Part shown: piece after piece, positions 15,045-24,629 of the stretch
How positions within the stretch are numbered: position 1 is the first letter of the stretch
Layout of the letters: every line of letters begins with the position of its first letter
Assembly: GCF_009828775.2 (NCBI RefSeq)
Contig: NZ_WTSY02000015.1
Coordinates: forward strand, 1-47,800
Reading direction: 5' to 3'
Length of the DNA stretch: 47,800 nt
Source: Erysipelothrix aquatica
GTDB taxonomy: Bacteria > Bacillota_I > Bacilli_A > Erysipelotrichales > Erysipelotrichaceae
Made by a program: the position numbers and the translations under genes
The notes under the pieces: model-generated
Seen by the model: the letters and a program-made list of their open reading frames with translations, nothing else
What the model was told of the DNA's origin: nothing
The model's database searches: none

Positions 15045-15053
15045 TGGTATAAT
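15045..15053 (+). promoter_or_regulatory. Extended -10 promoter directly before apbE
   Basis: TG-G-TATAAT (15045-15053) is a perfect extended -10 box. It ends seven bases before the apbE ATG, so the expected transcript start falls on or next to the A of the start codon. Confidence 0.65.
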
Positions 15054-15059
15054 ACACAT

Positions 15060-16172
15060 ATGAAAAAATTCGCATTCATCATGGCGACTCTATTGATCTT
15101 AACGGGTTGTTCAATAAAGTCTGGTGATAACTACACAAAATACGAAGCCCGTACCTCCGAAGTTGGATTTGATACTGTCATGACCTTCGTCGCATATACA
15201 AAAGATGAGGCAACTTTCAACGACTACTTTAGTAAAGTTAAAGCAGCTTTTCTGCGTTATAATGCTTTATTTGATAAGTATAATGACTATGAAGGCGTCG
15301 CAAACATTAAAACTATCAACGACAACGCTGGAATTGCGCCCGTAACCGTTGATCCCCTAATTATAGAAATGCTTGAACGCTCACGCGACTATACCGAAGT
15401 TTCAAATGGTTATTTCGATATTACTTATGGCTCTGTTATGGAAATTTGGCATGACTATCGAGAGGAAGGTATTGAAAAGAATGCATCTGGCGAACCTGGA
15501 GAAATCCCAACACAAGATGTTCTCGAAGAAGCAGCACTCCACGCAGGATGGCAATTTGTCGAAATTGATAAAGCAAATAACACCGTCTTTCTTACTGATG
15601 CCAAAACAAGACTTGATGTAGGAGCGATTGCAAAGGGCTACGCAACGGAACTTGTTGCTTTAGAACTTGAAGAGGCTGGATTAGAATACGGTGTTGTAAG
15701 TGGGGGCGGAAACGTTCGTACCATCAATACGAAGCCAGATGGTGAAGCATGGGCGATCGGTGTTGAAAAACCATCAATGCTTGTTAAAAATGAAAGTCTT
15801 GATGTATTCCGGATTCCACATTCGATGTCAATTGTTACATCTGGTGATTACCAACGCTACTACATAGGCCCAAATGATGTAACTTATTCACATTTAATCA
15901 ATCCAAAAACATTACAACCGCAATCAGTATTCCGTTCAGTAACTATATTTACACCTGATTCGACCATGGCAGACGCACTTTCGACTGCTGTCTACATGAT
16001 GTCATATGAAGAAGCACAGACTTTCATTCAAGACTTCAATACAAAATATCCTGATAAGTCAATTGATGTGTTGTGGGTTTCGGAAGATCATCCTGAATGG
16101 TATCAATTGGAAGACTATGACTTTACTTTCACTGACAACATTAAACAATATTCCGCTTTCGCAAATAAATAA
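15060..16172 (+). CDS. apbE: FAD:protein FMN transferase lipoprotein (ApbE)
   Basis: 370 residues. A lipoprotein signal peptide ends in LTGC (Cys17), so the enzyme is on the outer face of the membrane. It attaches FMN by a phosphodiester bond to Thr/Ser of extracytoplasmic flavoproteins. Family blocks: YFDITYGSVMEIWHDY, LDVGAIAKGYATELV, GVVSGGGNVRTI, then TSGDYQRYY and HLINPKT near the C-terminus. There is no Shine-Dalgarno, and the extended -10 ends seven bases before ATG, so the mRNA appears leaderless; a later start would cut the signal peptide. The convergent operon encodes Ndh2 and quinone-type genes, as in Listeria where the equivalent FmnB flavinylates PplA for extracellular electron transfer. 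No PplA-like target is seen here. Confidence 0.92.
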   Translation: MKKFAFIMATLLILTGCSIKSGDNYTKYEARTSEVGFDTVMTFVAYTKDEATFNDYFSKVKAAFLRYNALFDKYNDYEGVANIKTINDNAGIAPVTVDPLIIEMLERSRDYTEVSNGYFDITYGSVMEIWHDYREEGIEKNASGEPGEIPTQDVLEEAALHAGWQFVEIDKANNTVFLTDAKTRLDVGAIAKGYATELVALELEEAGLEYGVVSGGGNVRTINTKPDGEAWAIGVEKPSMLVKNESLDVFRIPHSMSIVTSGDYQRYYIGPNDVTYSHLINPKTLQPQSVFRSVTIFTPDSTMADALSTAVYMMSYEEAQTFIQDFNTKYPDKSIDVLWVSEDHPEWYQLEDYDFTFTDNIKQYSAFANK

Positions 16173-16185
16173 AGCAAACAAAACT

Positions 16186-16231
16186 AACCGAACCACCAAT
16201 CTTGCACAAGGATATGGAGGTTCGGTTTTTA
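16186..16231 (+). terminator. apbE terminator
   Basis: AACCGAACC (16186-16194) pairs with GGTTCGGTT (16219-16227) with a 24-base loop and a following T-run. On the minus strand it may also stop the ubiA transcript. Confidence 0.8.
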
Positions 16232-16247
16232 TATAAAAAGAACTCCT

Positions 16248-17144
16248 TTATAAGAAGTTCCCAATGATGACCATCAAATCATACACAAACATAATTGTTA
16301 TAAAATTTTTGATGATATATTTAAATGATAGACGTTTTACCAAATCTTTAGTATATGCATTGTAATTCTTTAAGACACGTGGTGCTGTAATTAACGTCAG
16401 TAATGCAAGCCAAGGTATCACACCAAGTACAACGGCGGCTACAATCGCTGCATACACACTGATATAAAGTATTTTCATCAGAACTACTGCATTTTCTTTA
16501 CCAATATAGTACGGCAACGTATACCGCTTAACAAGCACGTCTGCCTCAATATCACATGTATTGTTCGCAAGCATAATACTTGATGTGAGAAGTGTCGGTG
16601 GTAAGAAAATTATCAAGAAATAGATAATGTTCACGAGATTAAAGTGCATCGTGACATTTGGAGCCACAAAGTTGAAATCGACCAGTAGCCCTGGGTTGTT
16701 AGCATGAATCAAGATAAACGGAATAACATAACCATAGAGTACGCCAGAAATAATCTCTCCATATGGTTGGCGAGAGATTGGTACCGGACCCCATGTATAC
16801 AAAATTCCAATCCCAAAACAAATCATTCCCAAGATCAAAATGACAAAATCGGTCAAATATACTAAATATAAACCAGATATAGTAGCAATCATAAGCATTG
16901 CATAAATGATTGCACGTCCTTGGTTTCGTGTATAACCAATATCTTGGCCATTTTCTTTTGAGTCGATGTAATTATTGATAGCGGTCGTCGTTAAATCAAA
17001 GACAAACATACCAACAAAGAAAACAAGTGTTGCATCCCAACGGATCTGTGATCCATTAAATACCATTACGCCAAGCGTTAAGGCAAAGGGAAACAAACTT
17101 GTTATTTTAGTTTGTATTTCAGTGTATTCTAATATTTTTTTCAT
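16248..17144 (-). CDS. UbiA-family prenyltransferase (MenA/DmkA-like)
   Basis: 298 residues, 8-9 helices. Both Asp motifs of the UbiA superfamily are present: NNYIDSKENGQD (first NxxxD region, residues about 60-72) and NNTCDIEADVLVKRYTLP (second region). Such enzymes join a polyprenyl chain to an aromatic quinone precursor; MenA makes demethylmenaquinone. Placement directly after a polyprenyl diphosphate synthase (3-base gap) and Ndh2 matches the dmkA-dmkB-ndh2 set of the Listeria extracellular electron transfer locus. No other menaquinone genes are in the window. Confidence 0.88.
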   Translation of the reverse strand: MKKILEYTEIQTKITSLFPFALTLGVMVFNGSQIRWDATLVFFVGMFVFDLTTTAINNYIDSKENGQDIGYTRNQGRAIIYAMLMIATISGLYLVYLTDFVILILGMICFGIGILYTWGPVPISRQPYGEIISGVLYGYVIPFILIHANNPGLLVDFNFVAPNVTMHFNLVNIIYFLIIFLPPTLLTSSIMLANNTCDIEADVLVKRYTLPYYIGKENAVVLMKILYISVYAAIVAAVVLGVIPWLALLTLITAPRVLKNYNAYTKDLVKRLSFKYIIKNFITIMFVYDLMVIIGNFL

Positions 17145-17147
17145 GTA

Positions 17148-18086
17148 TTACTTTCTCATTGCTAAGTTTAAGATACGCATGAGTTCCTCTCGTTTGGTAT
17201 CTATGATATCAAGATTTTCAATTGCTGTCTTGGCTGTTGCATAATATGTTTCAGCTTTCGCAATTGTTATCGCAACACCTTTGGAATTGCGAACATATTG
17301 GTTCACTTCCTTACGTGTAAGTTCATGTTGTTCCGCTTTTTGTAATGCTTCTGGGTAAGTACTAAAAGCATGAATTAATGGTAATGTAATAACGCCTTGC
17401 TCAAAATCTGATTGTACAGGTTTTTTAGCAACAGATTCATTATCATCAAAGTCCATCACATCATCCAACAATTGAAAAATCATACCTATCGCATGTCCAA
17501 TTGTTTGATAGGATTCTTGTTGTTCACGAACATCATCCGATGTTGCGACTCCTGAGTACATTGCTGCTTCAAAGAGTTTCGCTGTTTTACCATCAATAAT
17601 TGATAAATAATCTTTAACTTTTAACTTGTAATTTCCATTATTAATATGTTGATTAAGTTCACCCAATGCAATGGCTTCCATATACGTCGGTAAACTGTAA
17701 CCAAGATAGGTTTCTTTTTTCTCTGTTTTATTAGCTAGTGACATTGACGCTGCCATTAGGTAATCTCCACAAATAACAGCTGTTTTACGTCCATACTTTT
17801 TATGGAGTGTTGTTACGCCGCGGCGTGTATCTGCATCATCCATGACATCATCATGAACCAGTGTTGCCAAATGTAATAATTCGATCGATGCAGCAAAAAT
17901 TACAGCATCGTGATGGATTGATCCATCTTTGTTTTGTGCAGCTGCAAGAACTGCTGCTGCGCGGATGTATTTTCCTTCGGATTTTAAAAGGTGTTCTATA
18001 TACTTTCTAACTATTAAAGGAGAGGTTGATATTGTTACACCAACCTCCCGTTTAACATATTCTAAGTATTCTTCAAATATGTTCAT
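17148..18086 (-). CDS. Polyprenyl diphosphate synthase (DmkB/HepT-like)
   Basis: A 312-residue trans-isoprenyl diphosphate synthase. The first Asp-rich motif is LVHDDVMDDADTRRG and the second LLDDVMDFDDN; both bind Mg-diphosphate, and GKYIRA near residue 37 is the usual IPP-binding GK(x)R site. It builds the isoprenoid tail that the next gene's product (UbiA family) attaches. The 12-base gap to ndh2 and 3-base gap to ubiA mark one operon. Chain length cannot be read reliably from the sequence. Confidence 0.9.
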   Translation of the reverse strand: MNIFEEYLEYVKREVGVTISTSPLIVRKYIEHLLKSEGKYIRAAAVLAAAQNKDGSIHHDAVIFAASIELLHLATLVHDDVMDDADTRRGVTTLHKKYGRKTAVICGDYLMAASMSLANKTEKKETYLGYSLPTYMEAIALGELNQHINNGNYKLKVKDYLSIIDGKTAKLFEAAMYSGVATSDDVREQQESYQTIGHAIGMIFQLLDDVMDFDDNESVAKKPVQSDFEQGVITLPLIHAFSTYPEALQKAEQHELTRKEVNQYVRNSKGVAITIAKAETYYATAKTAIENLDIIDTKREELMRILNLAMRK

Positions 18087-18098
18087 TAAGATTACCTA

Positions 18099-20195
18099 CT
18101 AATCGTGGTAGATGTACCACTTCTTAACAAACGGTATTCCAGACCACCATTTTTTGAGTTTTGGCATCACCCAGTAATCTAAGCTTAATGTGTTTCCACC
18201 GAAGATTAATGCGATACCCGCTACTACCATCCATACAGTATTTAAGTATAAACCAGTTGTCATTAAGAACATCACTTGTAATACAACTGACATACCTGTT
18301 GCCAGCGTCGTAAAGAGTCCTACAATTAATGCTAAACCAATTCCTATTTCCATAACAACAACCATTGTTTGCATAAATACTTGCAATTGTGGGTTAGGAA
18401 TAATCACGTCATTTACAAACCATGTCATCAAGTTGAAATCAATCTTGAAAGCAAAGTCTTCAAGACCTGATTCTAGAAGAGGTTTTCCAGTTACAAAGAT
18501 TGGTTGAATAATGTTTAAGAAGTTCCAGTGTAACAAGACAGATCCAGCAGCTTCGCCACCACCTGCTCCTGTTGCCCCTGCGACTGCGTCAGCAGCGCCA
18601 GTAGCACCTGCTGTTACATCAGCAGCGATTTTACCAGCACCGTTAACGACTGAAGCTCCAGCGTTCACAACAGTTGTTGTAGCTGCTTGAGTTGCTTCAA
18701 CGACTTTACCAATAACGGATGATCCAGCATTGATATCGGCACCACCGGCACCAAGTAAGCTATCATACCATTGTTGTGCACCACCGAAGAATCCTGAAAG
18801 TTTAGGATCTCCTGCTAACCAGCCTTCGTTAACTTTTTTAATTCCTTCAAATAACCAAATTGCTCCTAACCAAACACGAAGTGGGAAGAGTAAGAAACTT
18901 GGAGTACGGTTTGAGAAGTTTCCACCGACAAAACTACGACGGTTACGGATTGTAAAGATTTCATGTTTCAAGTAACTGAATACTTTGTTCCAACCTAGAA
19001 CTTGGAGGAAGTAAACACAGTTCATCATGTGTTTTGCAAACATTGCAAAGAATGATACAAGATTAAACTCAACTTTTCCAAGTTTAATATTTGCAGTTCC
19101 CCAACGTCCACCGATACATACCATTGTTCCATGGAATGCTGGTTTGTATGCTATTAGGTTTTTACCACCACGAATTTGTTCGGCAATATTTTTCGCAACA
19201 AGACCACCACTTTGTTCAGCATTTTCAACCATTTGTGGTAATGGACGTTCTTCACCTTCAAGCACGAAGTATGTGTTATCACCGATAACATAAACGTCTT
19301 CGCGACCTATTGCACGTAAGTACTGGTCTGTTTCAATACGGCCACCACGTTGTGCTGCTTCAAGTTCTGTACCTGATTGCGCTGTAATGTCTGTACTTTC
19401 AATACCAGCTGTCCAAATAACTGTGTGAACAGGGTTTTCTTCAATATTACCGTTGATATCTAAATGAATAGCATCTTCAGTAACTTTGATAACTTTTGCG
19501 TTAAGTTTAATTTGTACGCCCATTTTTTCTAAACGGTTTTGTACTTTGTTTGCGAGTTTTTCTGGCAATGTCATAACGGTACGTGGCATTGCGTCAACTT
19601 CTACCATTGTTACATCGCTTGGGTCAATTGAGAATTTGTCACATAATACTGGAACGTACTCTGCAAGTTCTCCCATCATTTCTACACCCGTGAATCCTGC
19701 TCCTACAACATAGAATGTTAGCAAGAAACGACGTTTTTCAAGGTTTGGTTCTTGTGATGCTTTAACAAACACATCATTGATATGGTCACGTAAGCGAACT
19801 GCATCATCGTATGACCACAGTGTAAATGTATTTTCTTTAGCGCCTTCAATTCCAAAGAATGTTGGTTTTGAACCTGCTGCGATTACAACATAATCGTATT
19901 CGTAGCTTTCATTTGCACCTTCAACGACTTTTTTGTCAAAGTCAATTTTTTGAACTGTATCAAGTTTTACGTTGACATTACGGCCAGCAAAGATTTTTTT
20001 CAAATCCATGCGAATTGAATACTCATCAACACGTCCTGCAGCAACTTCATGAAGTTCTGTCAACATCGTACTGAATGGATTGCGGTCTATAATAGTGATT
20101 GATACTTCTGGATCTTTTTTGAATTTCTTAGCTAACTTTTTCGCAGCTAAAATCCCAGAGTATCCTGCTCCTACAACAACTACTCTCTTTCCCAT
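18099..20195 (-). CDS. ndh2: Type II NADH dehydrogenase with C-terminal membrane domain (Ndh2-like)
   Basis: 698 residues. The N-terminal 400 are a type II NADH:quinone oxidoreductase: FAD-binding VVVVGAGYSGILAAKKL (4-20), NADH-binding VVGAGFTGVEMMGELAEY (about 165-182), and VIGDN before the quinone end. Residues about 430-698 form a DoxX-like membrane domain (RVWLGAIWLFEGIKK, later MEIGIGLALIVGLF and LNTVWMVVAGIALIFGG) as in Listeria Ndh2 of the extracellular electron transfer system. A very Ala/Gly/Thr-rich insert (about 482-552) splits the membrane domain. AGGAG precedes ATG. First gene of the ndh2-prenyl synthase-ubiA operon. Role: pass electrons from NADH into a quinone pool, probably a dedicated demethylmenaquinone. 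Confidence 0.92.
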   Translation of the reverse strand: MGKRVVVVGAGYSGILAAKKLAKKFKKDPEVSITIIDRNPFSTMLTELHEVAAGRVDEYSIRMDLKKIFAGRNVNVKLDTVQKIDFDKKVVEGANESYEYDYVVIAAGSKPTFFGIEGAKENTFTLWSYDDAVRLRDHINDVFVKASQEPNLEKRRFLLTFYVVGAGFTGVEMMGELAEYVPVLCDKFSIDPSDVTMVEVDAMPRTVMTLPEKLANKVQNRLEKMGVQIKLNAKVIKVTEDAIHLDINGNIEENPVHTVIWTAGIESTDITAQSGTELEAAQRGGRIETDQYLRAIGREDVYVIGDNTYFVLEGEERPLPQMVENAEQSGGLVAKNIAEQIRGGKNLIAYKPAFHGTMVCIGGRWGTANIKLGKVEFNLVSFFAMFAKHMMNCVYFLQVLGWNKVFSYLKHEIFTIRNRRSFVGGNFSNRTPSFLLFPLRVWLGAIWLFEGIKKVNEGWLAGDPKLSGFFGGAQQWYDSLLGAGGADINAGSSVIGKVVEATQAATTTVVNAGASVVNGAGKIAADVTAGATGAADAVAGATGAGGGEAAGSVLLHWNFLNIIQPIFVTGKPLLESGLEDFAFKIDFNLMTWFVNDVIIPNPQLQVFMQTMVVVMEIGIGLALIVGLFTTLATGMSVVLQVMFLMTTGLYLNTVWMVVAGIALIFGGNTLSLDYWVMPKLKKWWSGIPFVKKWYIYHD

Positions 20196-20229
20196 TTTCT
20201 ATTTCTCCTTTAATTACTTTTGCCTTCAT

Positions 20230-20258
20230 ATTATAGCGTATCGCTAATTTGTTCACAA
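20230..20258 (-). promoter_or_regulatory. ndh2 operon promoter
   Basis: On the minus strand: TTGTGA (20258-20253), 17 bases, TATAAT (20235-20230). The leader is short. Confidence 0.75.
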
Positions 20259-20300
20259 TCTTGGGGTTTGTTACATCGAGTTGTTTCATGCCCCAAAAGA

Positions 20301-20338
20301 AAACTCATGCAATTTCCTTTCGAAAAAGACATGAGTTT
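20301..20338 (-). terminator. leuS terminator
   Basis: AAACTCATG (20301-20309) pairs with CATGAGTTT (20330-20338), followed on the minus strand by TTCTTTT. Confidence 0.85.
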
Positions 20339-20368
20339 GTGAAAGTTGTGTATTTTGTTCACAAAACC

Positions 20369-22771
20369 TTAGGCAGGTTTCACAACTATATTTACGATTT
20401 TATTCTTGATAACAATTTCTTTTAGAATTTGCATTCCTTCAAGGTTCTTTTGAACTTGAGGTTGCTCGTATGCGAGTGCTTTTAGAGCATCATCATCAAG
20501 TCCAGTAGCTGCCATGAATTTAGCACGGACTTTACCGTTGATTTGTACGACAATCTCAGTCTCGGATTTCACAAGTTTCGTTTCATCAAATGTTGGCCAT
20601 TCGGTATAGCTGATTCCCGTTTCTCCACTTAAAATTGTGTACAGTTCTTCCCCGATATGAGGCGCAAATACTGCTAGCATTTTAACAAATCCAACCGCAT
20701 ATTCTTTATAAATTGTTTCGGCTTTGTAAGCATCGTTAATAAATGTCATTAATTGTGCTAATGCTGTATTCATGCCAAATGATTCAATATCTTCAGTGAC
20801 TTTTTTGACTGTTTGGTTATAAGAGAAATCGAGTGATCCATCATTCGCATCAACAATTTTTCCTGATTCGACAAGCAAACGCCAGACACGATCTAACCAT
20901 TTACGGTTTCCATCAAGTCCTTGAGTACTCCATGCAGTTGCACCATCTAGCGGTCCAATAAACATTTCGTAAACGCGTAGCGTATCGGCTCCGTGACTGC
21001 GAACAATATCATCAGGATTCACAACATTACCACGAGATTTACTCATTTTTTCGTTATTTGCACCTAAAATCATACCTTGATGGAAGAGTTTCTTGAATGG
21101 TTCTTTCGTATTCACAACGCCAATATCATAAAGTACTTTATGCCAGAAACGTGCATATAGTAAGTGAAGAACTGCATGTTCTGCACCTCCCATGTAAAGG
21201 TCTACTTCCATCCAGTGATTAATAAGTTCTGGATCGGCGATTGCTCCTTCATTGGTTGGATCAATATAGCGTAAGTAATACCAGCATGACCCCGCCCATT
21301 GCGGCATTGTATTGGTCTCACGACGGCCTTTCGATCCATCTGGGAAAGTAACATCTAACCAATCACCAGCATTAGCTAGTGGTGATTGACCATCCGGTGC
21401 AGGTTTGTAGTTTTCAACTTCTGGAAGTTCAAGTGGTAAATCTTCAAGATCAACTGTACGCATGGTTCCGTCTTCCATATGAACAATAGGAATTGGCTCT
21501 CCCCAGTAGCGTTGGCGGGAGAATAACCAGTCACGTAGTTTATAGGTAACTTTTGCTTCACCGTATTTATTGTCTTCTAACCATTTATTCATGATTACAA
21601 GTGCTTCTTCTTTGTTTAGACCGTCAAGGAAGCCTGAATTAATATGGTTGCCATCTTCTGTATATGCAGCTTCCGCGATGCTTCCGCCTTCAAGTACTTG
21701 AATCATCTCGATATTGTATTTCTTTGCGAACTCATAATCGCGCTGATCATGTGCTGGTACTGCCATGATTGCTCCAGTACCATAAGCTGCGAGCACATAG
21801 TCTGCAATATAGATAGGCACTTGTTTCCCATTAACCGGGTTAATCGCATAGGCACCCGTAAAGACACCTGTTTTGTCTTTATTTAGCTCGGTACGTTCTA
21901 AATCTGACTTATGCATAACTTGATCTACATACGCGTCCACCGCTTCTTTTTGCTCAGGAGTCGTAATTTGACTTACAAATGGATGTTCCGGAGCAAGGAC
22001 TGTATAGGTTGCACCGAAAAGTGTATCTGCACGTGTTGTAAATACCGTAAATTCTAAATCATGGTTATCAACTTTAAAGATTACATTTGCTCCTACCGAT
22101 TTTCCAATCCAGTTGATTTGCATTTCTTTAGTTGATGCTGGCCATTCGACCAAATCTAAATCTTCTAGTAAGCGTTCTGCGTATTCTGTAATACGTAAAA
22201 CCCACTGACGCATCGGAATACGGATAACATCAAATCCACCGACTTCCGTTTTCCCGTTGATAACTTCTTCATTCGCAAGAACGGTTCCCAAGTCAGGGCT
22301 GAAGTTTACAGGCTTCTCATCAACATATGCTAGGCCCATGTCGTAGAGTTTCGTAAAGATCCACTGTGTCCACTTATAGTAGTGAGGATCCGTCGTTGAG
22401 ATTTCACGAGACCAGTCATAAGAAAGTCCTAGTGACTTAATTTGTTTCGTAAAGTTTTGAATATTTTCTTTCGTAAATGCATCTGGATGATTTCCTGTTT
22501 TTAATGCGAATTGCTCTGCTGGCAAGCCAAAAGCATCCCACCCAATTGGGTGTAAAACGTTGAATCCTTTCATACGTTTGTATCGTGCTAACACATCTGT
22601 GGCTGTATAGCCGCGGGGATGTCCAACATGAAGTCCATTCCCTGATGGGTATGGGAACATATCAAGGACATAATATTTGGGGATATCAAAATTTCGAATA
22701 TCTGTTTTAAATGTTTCGTTTTCTTCCCAGTATTGTTGCCATTTTTGTTCAATTTTTAAATGGTTATACAT
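20369..22771 (-). CDS. leuS: Leucyl-tRNA synthetase
   Basis: An 800-residue class I synthetase that charges tRNA-Leu. HIGH motif appears as [14 protein letters not shown] (about 46-59), the CP1 editing domain with [12 protein letters not shown] and [17 protein letters not shown], the KMSKS motif as [10 protein letters not shown], and a C-terminal anticodon-binding and tail region. Length is normal. It is transcribed alone from TTGACA/TAAGAT through a T-box leader, so uncharged tRNA-Leu should raise its expression. Confidence 0.98.
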   Translation of the reverse strand: MYNHLKIEQKWQQYWEENETFKTDIRNFDIPKYYVLDMFPYPSGNGLHVGHPRGYTATDVLARYKRMKGFNVLHPIGWDAFGLPAEQFALKTGNHPDAFTKENIQNFTKQIKSLGLSYDWSREISTTDPHYYKWTQWIFTKLYDMGLAYVDEKPVNFSPDLGTVLANEEVINGKTEVGGFDVIRIPMRQWVLRITEYAERLLEDLDLVEWPASTKEMQINWIGKSVGANVIFKVDNHDLEFTVFTTRADTLFGATYTVLAPEHPFVSQITTPEQKEAVDAYVDQVMHKSDLERTELNKDKTGVFTGAYAINPVNGKQVPIYIADYVLAAYGTGAIMAVPAHDQRDYEFAKKYNIEMIQVLEGGSIAEAAYTEDGNHINSGFLDGLNKEEALVIMNKWLEDNKYGEAKVTYKLRDWLFSRQRYWGEPIPIVHMEDGTMRTVDLEDLPLELPEVENYKPAPDGQSPLANAGDWLDVTFPDGSKGRRETNTMPQWAGSCWYYLRYIDPTNEGAIADPELINHWMEVDLYMGGAEHAVLHLLYARFWHKVLYDIGVVNTKEPFKKLFHQGMILGANNEKMSKSRGNVVNPDDIVRSHGADTLRVYEMFIGPLDGATAWSTQGLDGNRKWLDRVWRLLVESGKIVDANDGSLDFSYNQTVKKVTEDIESFGMNTALAQLMTFINDAYKAETIYKEYAVGFVKMLAVFAPHIGEELYTILSGETGISYTEWPTFDETKLVKSETEIVVQINGKVRAKFMAATGLDDDALKALAYEQPQVQKNLEGMQILKEIVIKNKIVNIVVKPA

Positions 22772-22789
22772 CGTTTTTCCTCCTGTAAA

Positions 22790-22990
22790 ATAAAAAAAGC
22801 ACCTGCAAAGGACGAATGTCTCGCGGTACCACCTTAATTTCTCATCTCATGTTTGAGACAAGCGCTCTATCCCTTAACGCGGGGCTACGGAATTTCTTAC
22901 TGAATTCAGAAATTCTGCTCCAAGACGAGTTCTTTATTGTTCACTTACTGATTCGCACCACCCATCAGCTCTCTTATAGTTTTCAATAAA
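22790..22990 (-). promoter_or_regulatory. T-box leader of leuS
   Basis: The conserved T-box/antiterminator AAGGTGGTACCGCG occurs on the minus strand (complement at 22832-22847). Upstream is a Stem I region (GATGGGTGGTGCGAA, then GTGAAC and GAACTCGTC) in which CTC is a likely specifier for Leu. Downstream GTACC pairs with GGTGC and CGAGAC with GTC..TTTG to form a terminator before a run of seven T. Antiterminator and terminator share the GGTACC segment. This is the standard Bacillota mechanism: uncharged tRNA stabilises the antiterminator. Confidence 0.92.
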
Positions 22991-23018
22991 TACTATTTCT
23001 TTTCATCGCTATGCCTTT

Positions 23019-23047
23019 ATCTTATGTGTTTTGGTTTGAATTGTCAA
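23019..23047 (-). promoter_or_regulatory. leuS promoter
   Basis: On the minus strand TTGACA (23047-23042), 17-base spacer, TAAGAT (23024-23019), upstream of the T-box leader. Confidence 0.85.
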
Positions 23048-23069
23048 TTTCCAAACACAAACTATTCTA

Positions 23070-23096
23070 AAAAACCACGCCGATTATTAACGTGGT
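23070..23096 (-). terminator. rlmA terminator
   Basis: ACCACG (23074-23079) pairs with CGTGGT (23091-23096); the minus strand then runs into TTTTTT. Confidence 0.8.
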
Positions 23097-23128
23097 CTGA
23101 AATATTGGTATAATCGCTACGCAACAGC

Positions 23129-23926
23129 TCATTTCTTTTTATAGATTGCGAACCCAAATTGAATGGGTGTACTGAGTGTATCCAACGCCGCTAGGGTCGC
23201 TATTGCATGTTTCGGAGTACGATGATAATACGGAGTCATCGCCAGAAGATTATTGATGGTCGTTTGTCCTGTCAAATGAATGGTATGTTCAACACGAATG
23301 AGAGTTTCCAATTCAAACCCTTCATATGTAGGCAATACAACCTCGTTCTCGTAGGGCTTATCATAGAGGATTGATTTCAGTCCCCATAAATGTTTTTCGA
23401 GTGGAAAAACCACGACGAAATGTCCATCATTTTTCAGAATACGATAGACCTCATCAGATGAGAATGGTGCAAAAATACTATATGCGAGATCAAATGCACT
23501 ATCCATCAGTGGTAACTTCGCAGTCGATGCAACTGCAAGCATCATTTTCTTATTTCGTTTCGCAGCACTGGTGACTGCTTGTTTTGAAATATCGATTCCA
23601 TAGACAGTTTTTTCCTGCTGAAGCAACGGTTCGGCATACCAACCCTCACCACAACCAACATCGGCCAAGCTATTCGCTGAATATTTTGTTACAATATCTT
23701 TAAGAGCTTCTCGAAATACATCGTAGTATCCGTCATTAAGGAACTGAGTTCGCGCCTGAATCATTTTGGCATCATCGCCGTGTTGTTTAGATTTAGAACT
23801 TTGTGACTGTAATAGGTTCACATATCCAGCCTTTGCCCTATCAAATTGATGACCTGTTTCGCACACATACGATTTGTTTTGGAGTACCAGTTGTTTTTTA
23901 CAAACCGGGCATTGAAATAAGCTCAT
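23129..23926 (-). CDS. rlmA: 23S rRNA (guanine-N1) methyltransferase, RlmA family
   Basis: 265 residues. An N-terminal zinc ribbon (Cys6, Cys9, Cys22, His26) is followed by AGYVNLL and a Rossmann methyltransferase domain with the SAM motif LADVGCGEGWY (about 90-100). This is the RlmA(I)/RlmA(II) architecture: methylation of G745 or G748 of 23S rRNA in the exit tunnel, which in Gram-positives (G748) affects tylosin and telithromycin binding. By phylum, G748 is expected but not proven. Monocistronic. Confidence 0.88.
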   Translation of the reverse strand: MSLFQCPVCKKQLVLQNKSYVCETGHQFDRAKAGYVNLLQSQSSKSKQHGDDAKMIQARTQFLNDGYYDVFREALKDIVTKYSANSLADVGCGEGWYAEPLLQQEKTVYGIDISKQAVTSAAKRNKKMMLAVASTAKLPLMDSAFDLAYSIFAPFSSDEVYRILKNDGHFVVVFPLEKHLWGLKSILYDKPYENEVVLPTYEGFELETLIRVEHTIHLTGQTTINNLLAMTPYYHRTPKHAIATLAALDTLSTPIQFGFAIYKKK

Positions 23927-24030
23927 AGTTTTACCTCATCTTGTCTTCACAATTATATCACACAATTTTACTTTGATTTAGTTGAATTTTGTACCACTTT
24001 ACTTATAATAAACACAAGGAGAATTAATTT

Positions 24031-24558
24031 ATGAGAAAAATATTGCTTACAGCAGTTGTTTCGTTGTTGGTACTTGTCGGATGTACATCGGCAAATACAA
24101 ACATTATGAAAGGTTACAAAGGCTTTGATAAAAAAGACCACCACTACCAAGCAATGAGTGCTAGTGATATGGCAACAGCACTTGAGAATAAAACTGAAGG
24201 TATTTACTATTTAGGATTTGAAACATGCCCATGGTGTGTCGCCCTTGTTCCTGTTATGGAAGAAGCTGCTGCAGCAGGAAACCACACAATCAACTATGTT
24301 GATACACGTGGCAACGATTACACACAAAATGCCGATGCTCAAAAACGTATTGAAGCATTCTCAAATTCATTACCTGAAGAGCAACGCATGACTGGTGTTC
24401 CTTATGTTGTCATTATTGGTGGCGATGGATCAATCCAAGTTAACATTGGAACAGTTCCTGGACACAATGCGCCAGTTGACCCATTGACAGAAGATCAAGC
24501 GAAATTCTTACAAATCAGACTTACTGAGATGTTTAGTTCCGTTAAATCAAACGCCTAG
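24031..24558 (+). CDS. Thioredoxin-like lipoprotein with CPWC motif
   Basis: 175 residues. Lipoprotein signal with LVGC (Cys18); thioredoxin-fold domain with CPWC (66-69) and cis-Pro in TGVPYVVIIGG. CPWC resembles extracellular thiol reductants/oxidases related to bacteriocin-accessory Trx-like proteins (BrxA/PedC type). It lies outside the membrane and likely handles disulfides or a redox partner. AAGGAG sits nine bases before ATG. Single gene with its own terminator. Partner unknown. Confidence 0.85.
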   Translation: MRKILLTAVVSLLVLVGCTSANTNIMKGYKGFDKKDHHYQAMSASDMATALENKTEGIYYLGFETCPWCVALVPVMEEAAAAGNHTINYVDTRGNDYTQNADAQKRIEAFSNSLPEEQRMTGVPYVVIIGGDGSIQVNIGTVPGHNAPVDPLTEDQAKFLQIRLTEMFSSVKSNA

Positions 24559-24574
24559 TTTGTCCATTTTATAT

Positions 24575-24600
24575 AAGCACCTAAAAAGGTGCTTTTTTTA
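24575..24600 (+). terminator. Terminator of the thioredoxin-like lipoprotein gene
   Basis: AAGCACC (24575-24581) pairs with GGTGCTT (24588-24594) and runs into TTTTTT. Confidence 0.93.
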
Positions 24601-24606
24601 TTAAAA

Positions 24607-24629
24607 AGATAGCAGCCGAGCTGCTATCT
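24607..24629 (-). terminator. Terminator of the GNAT gene
   Basis: AGATAGCAGC (24607-24616) and GCTGCTATCT (24620-24629), perfect 10-bp stem with a 3-base loop; minus-strand T-run follows. It overlaps the gene's stop. Confidence 0.93.
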
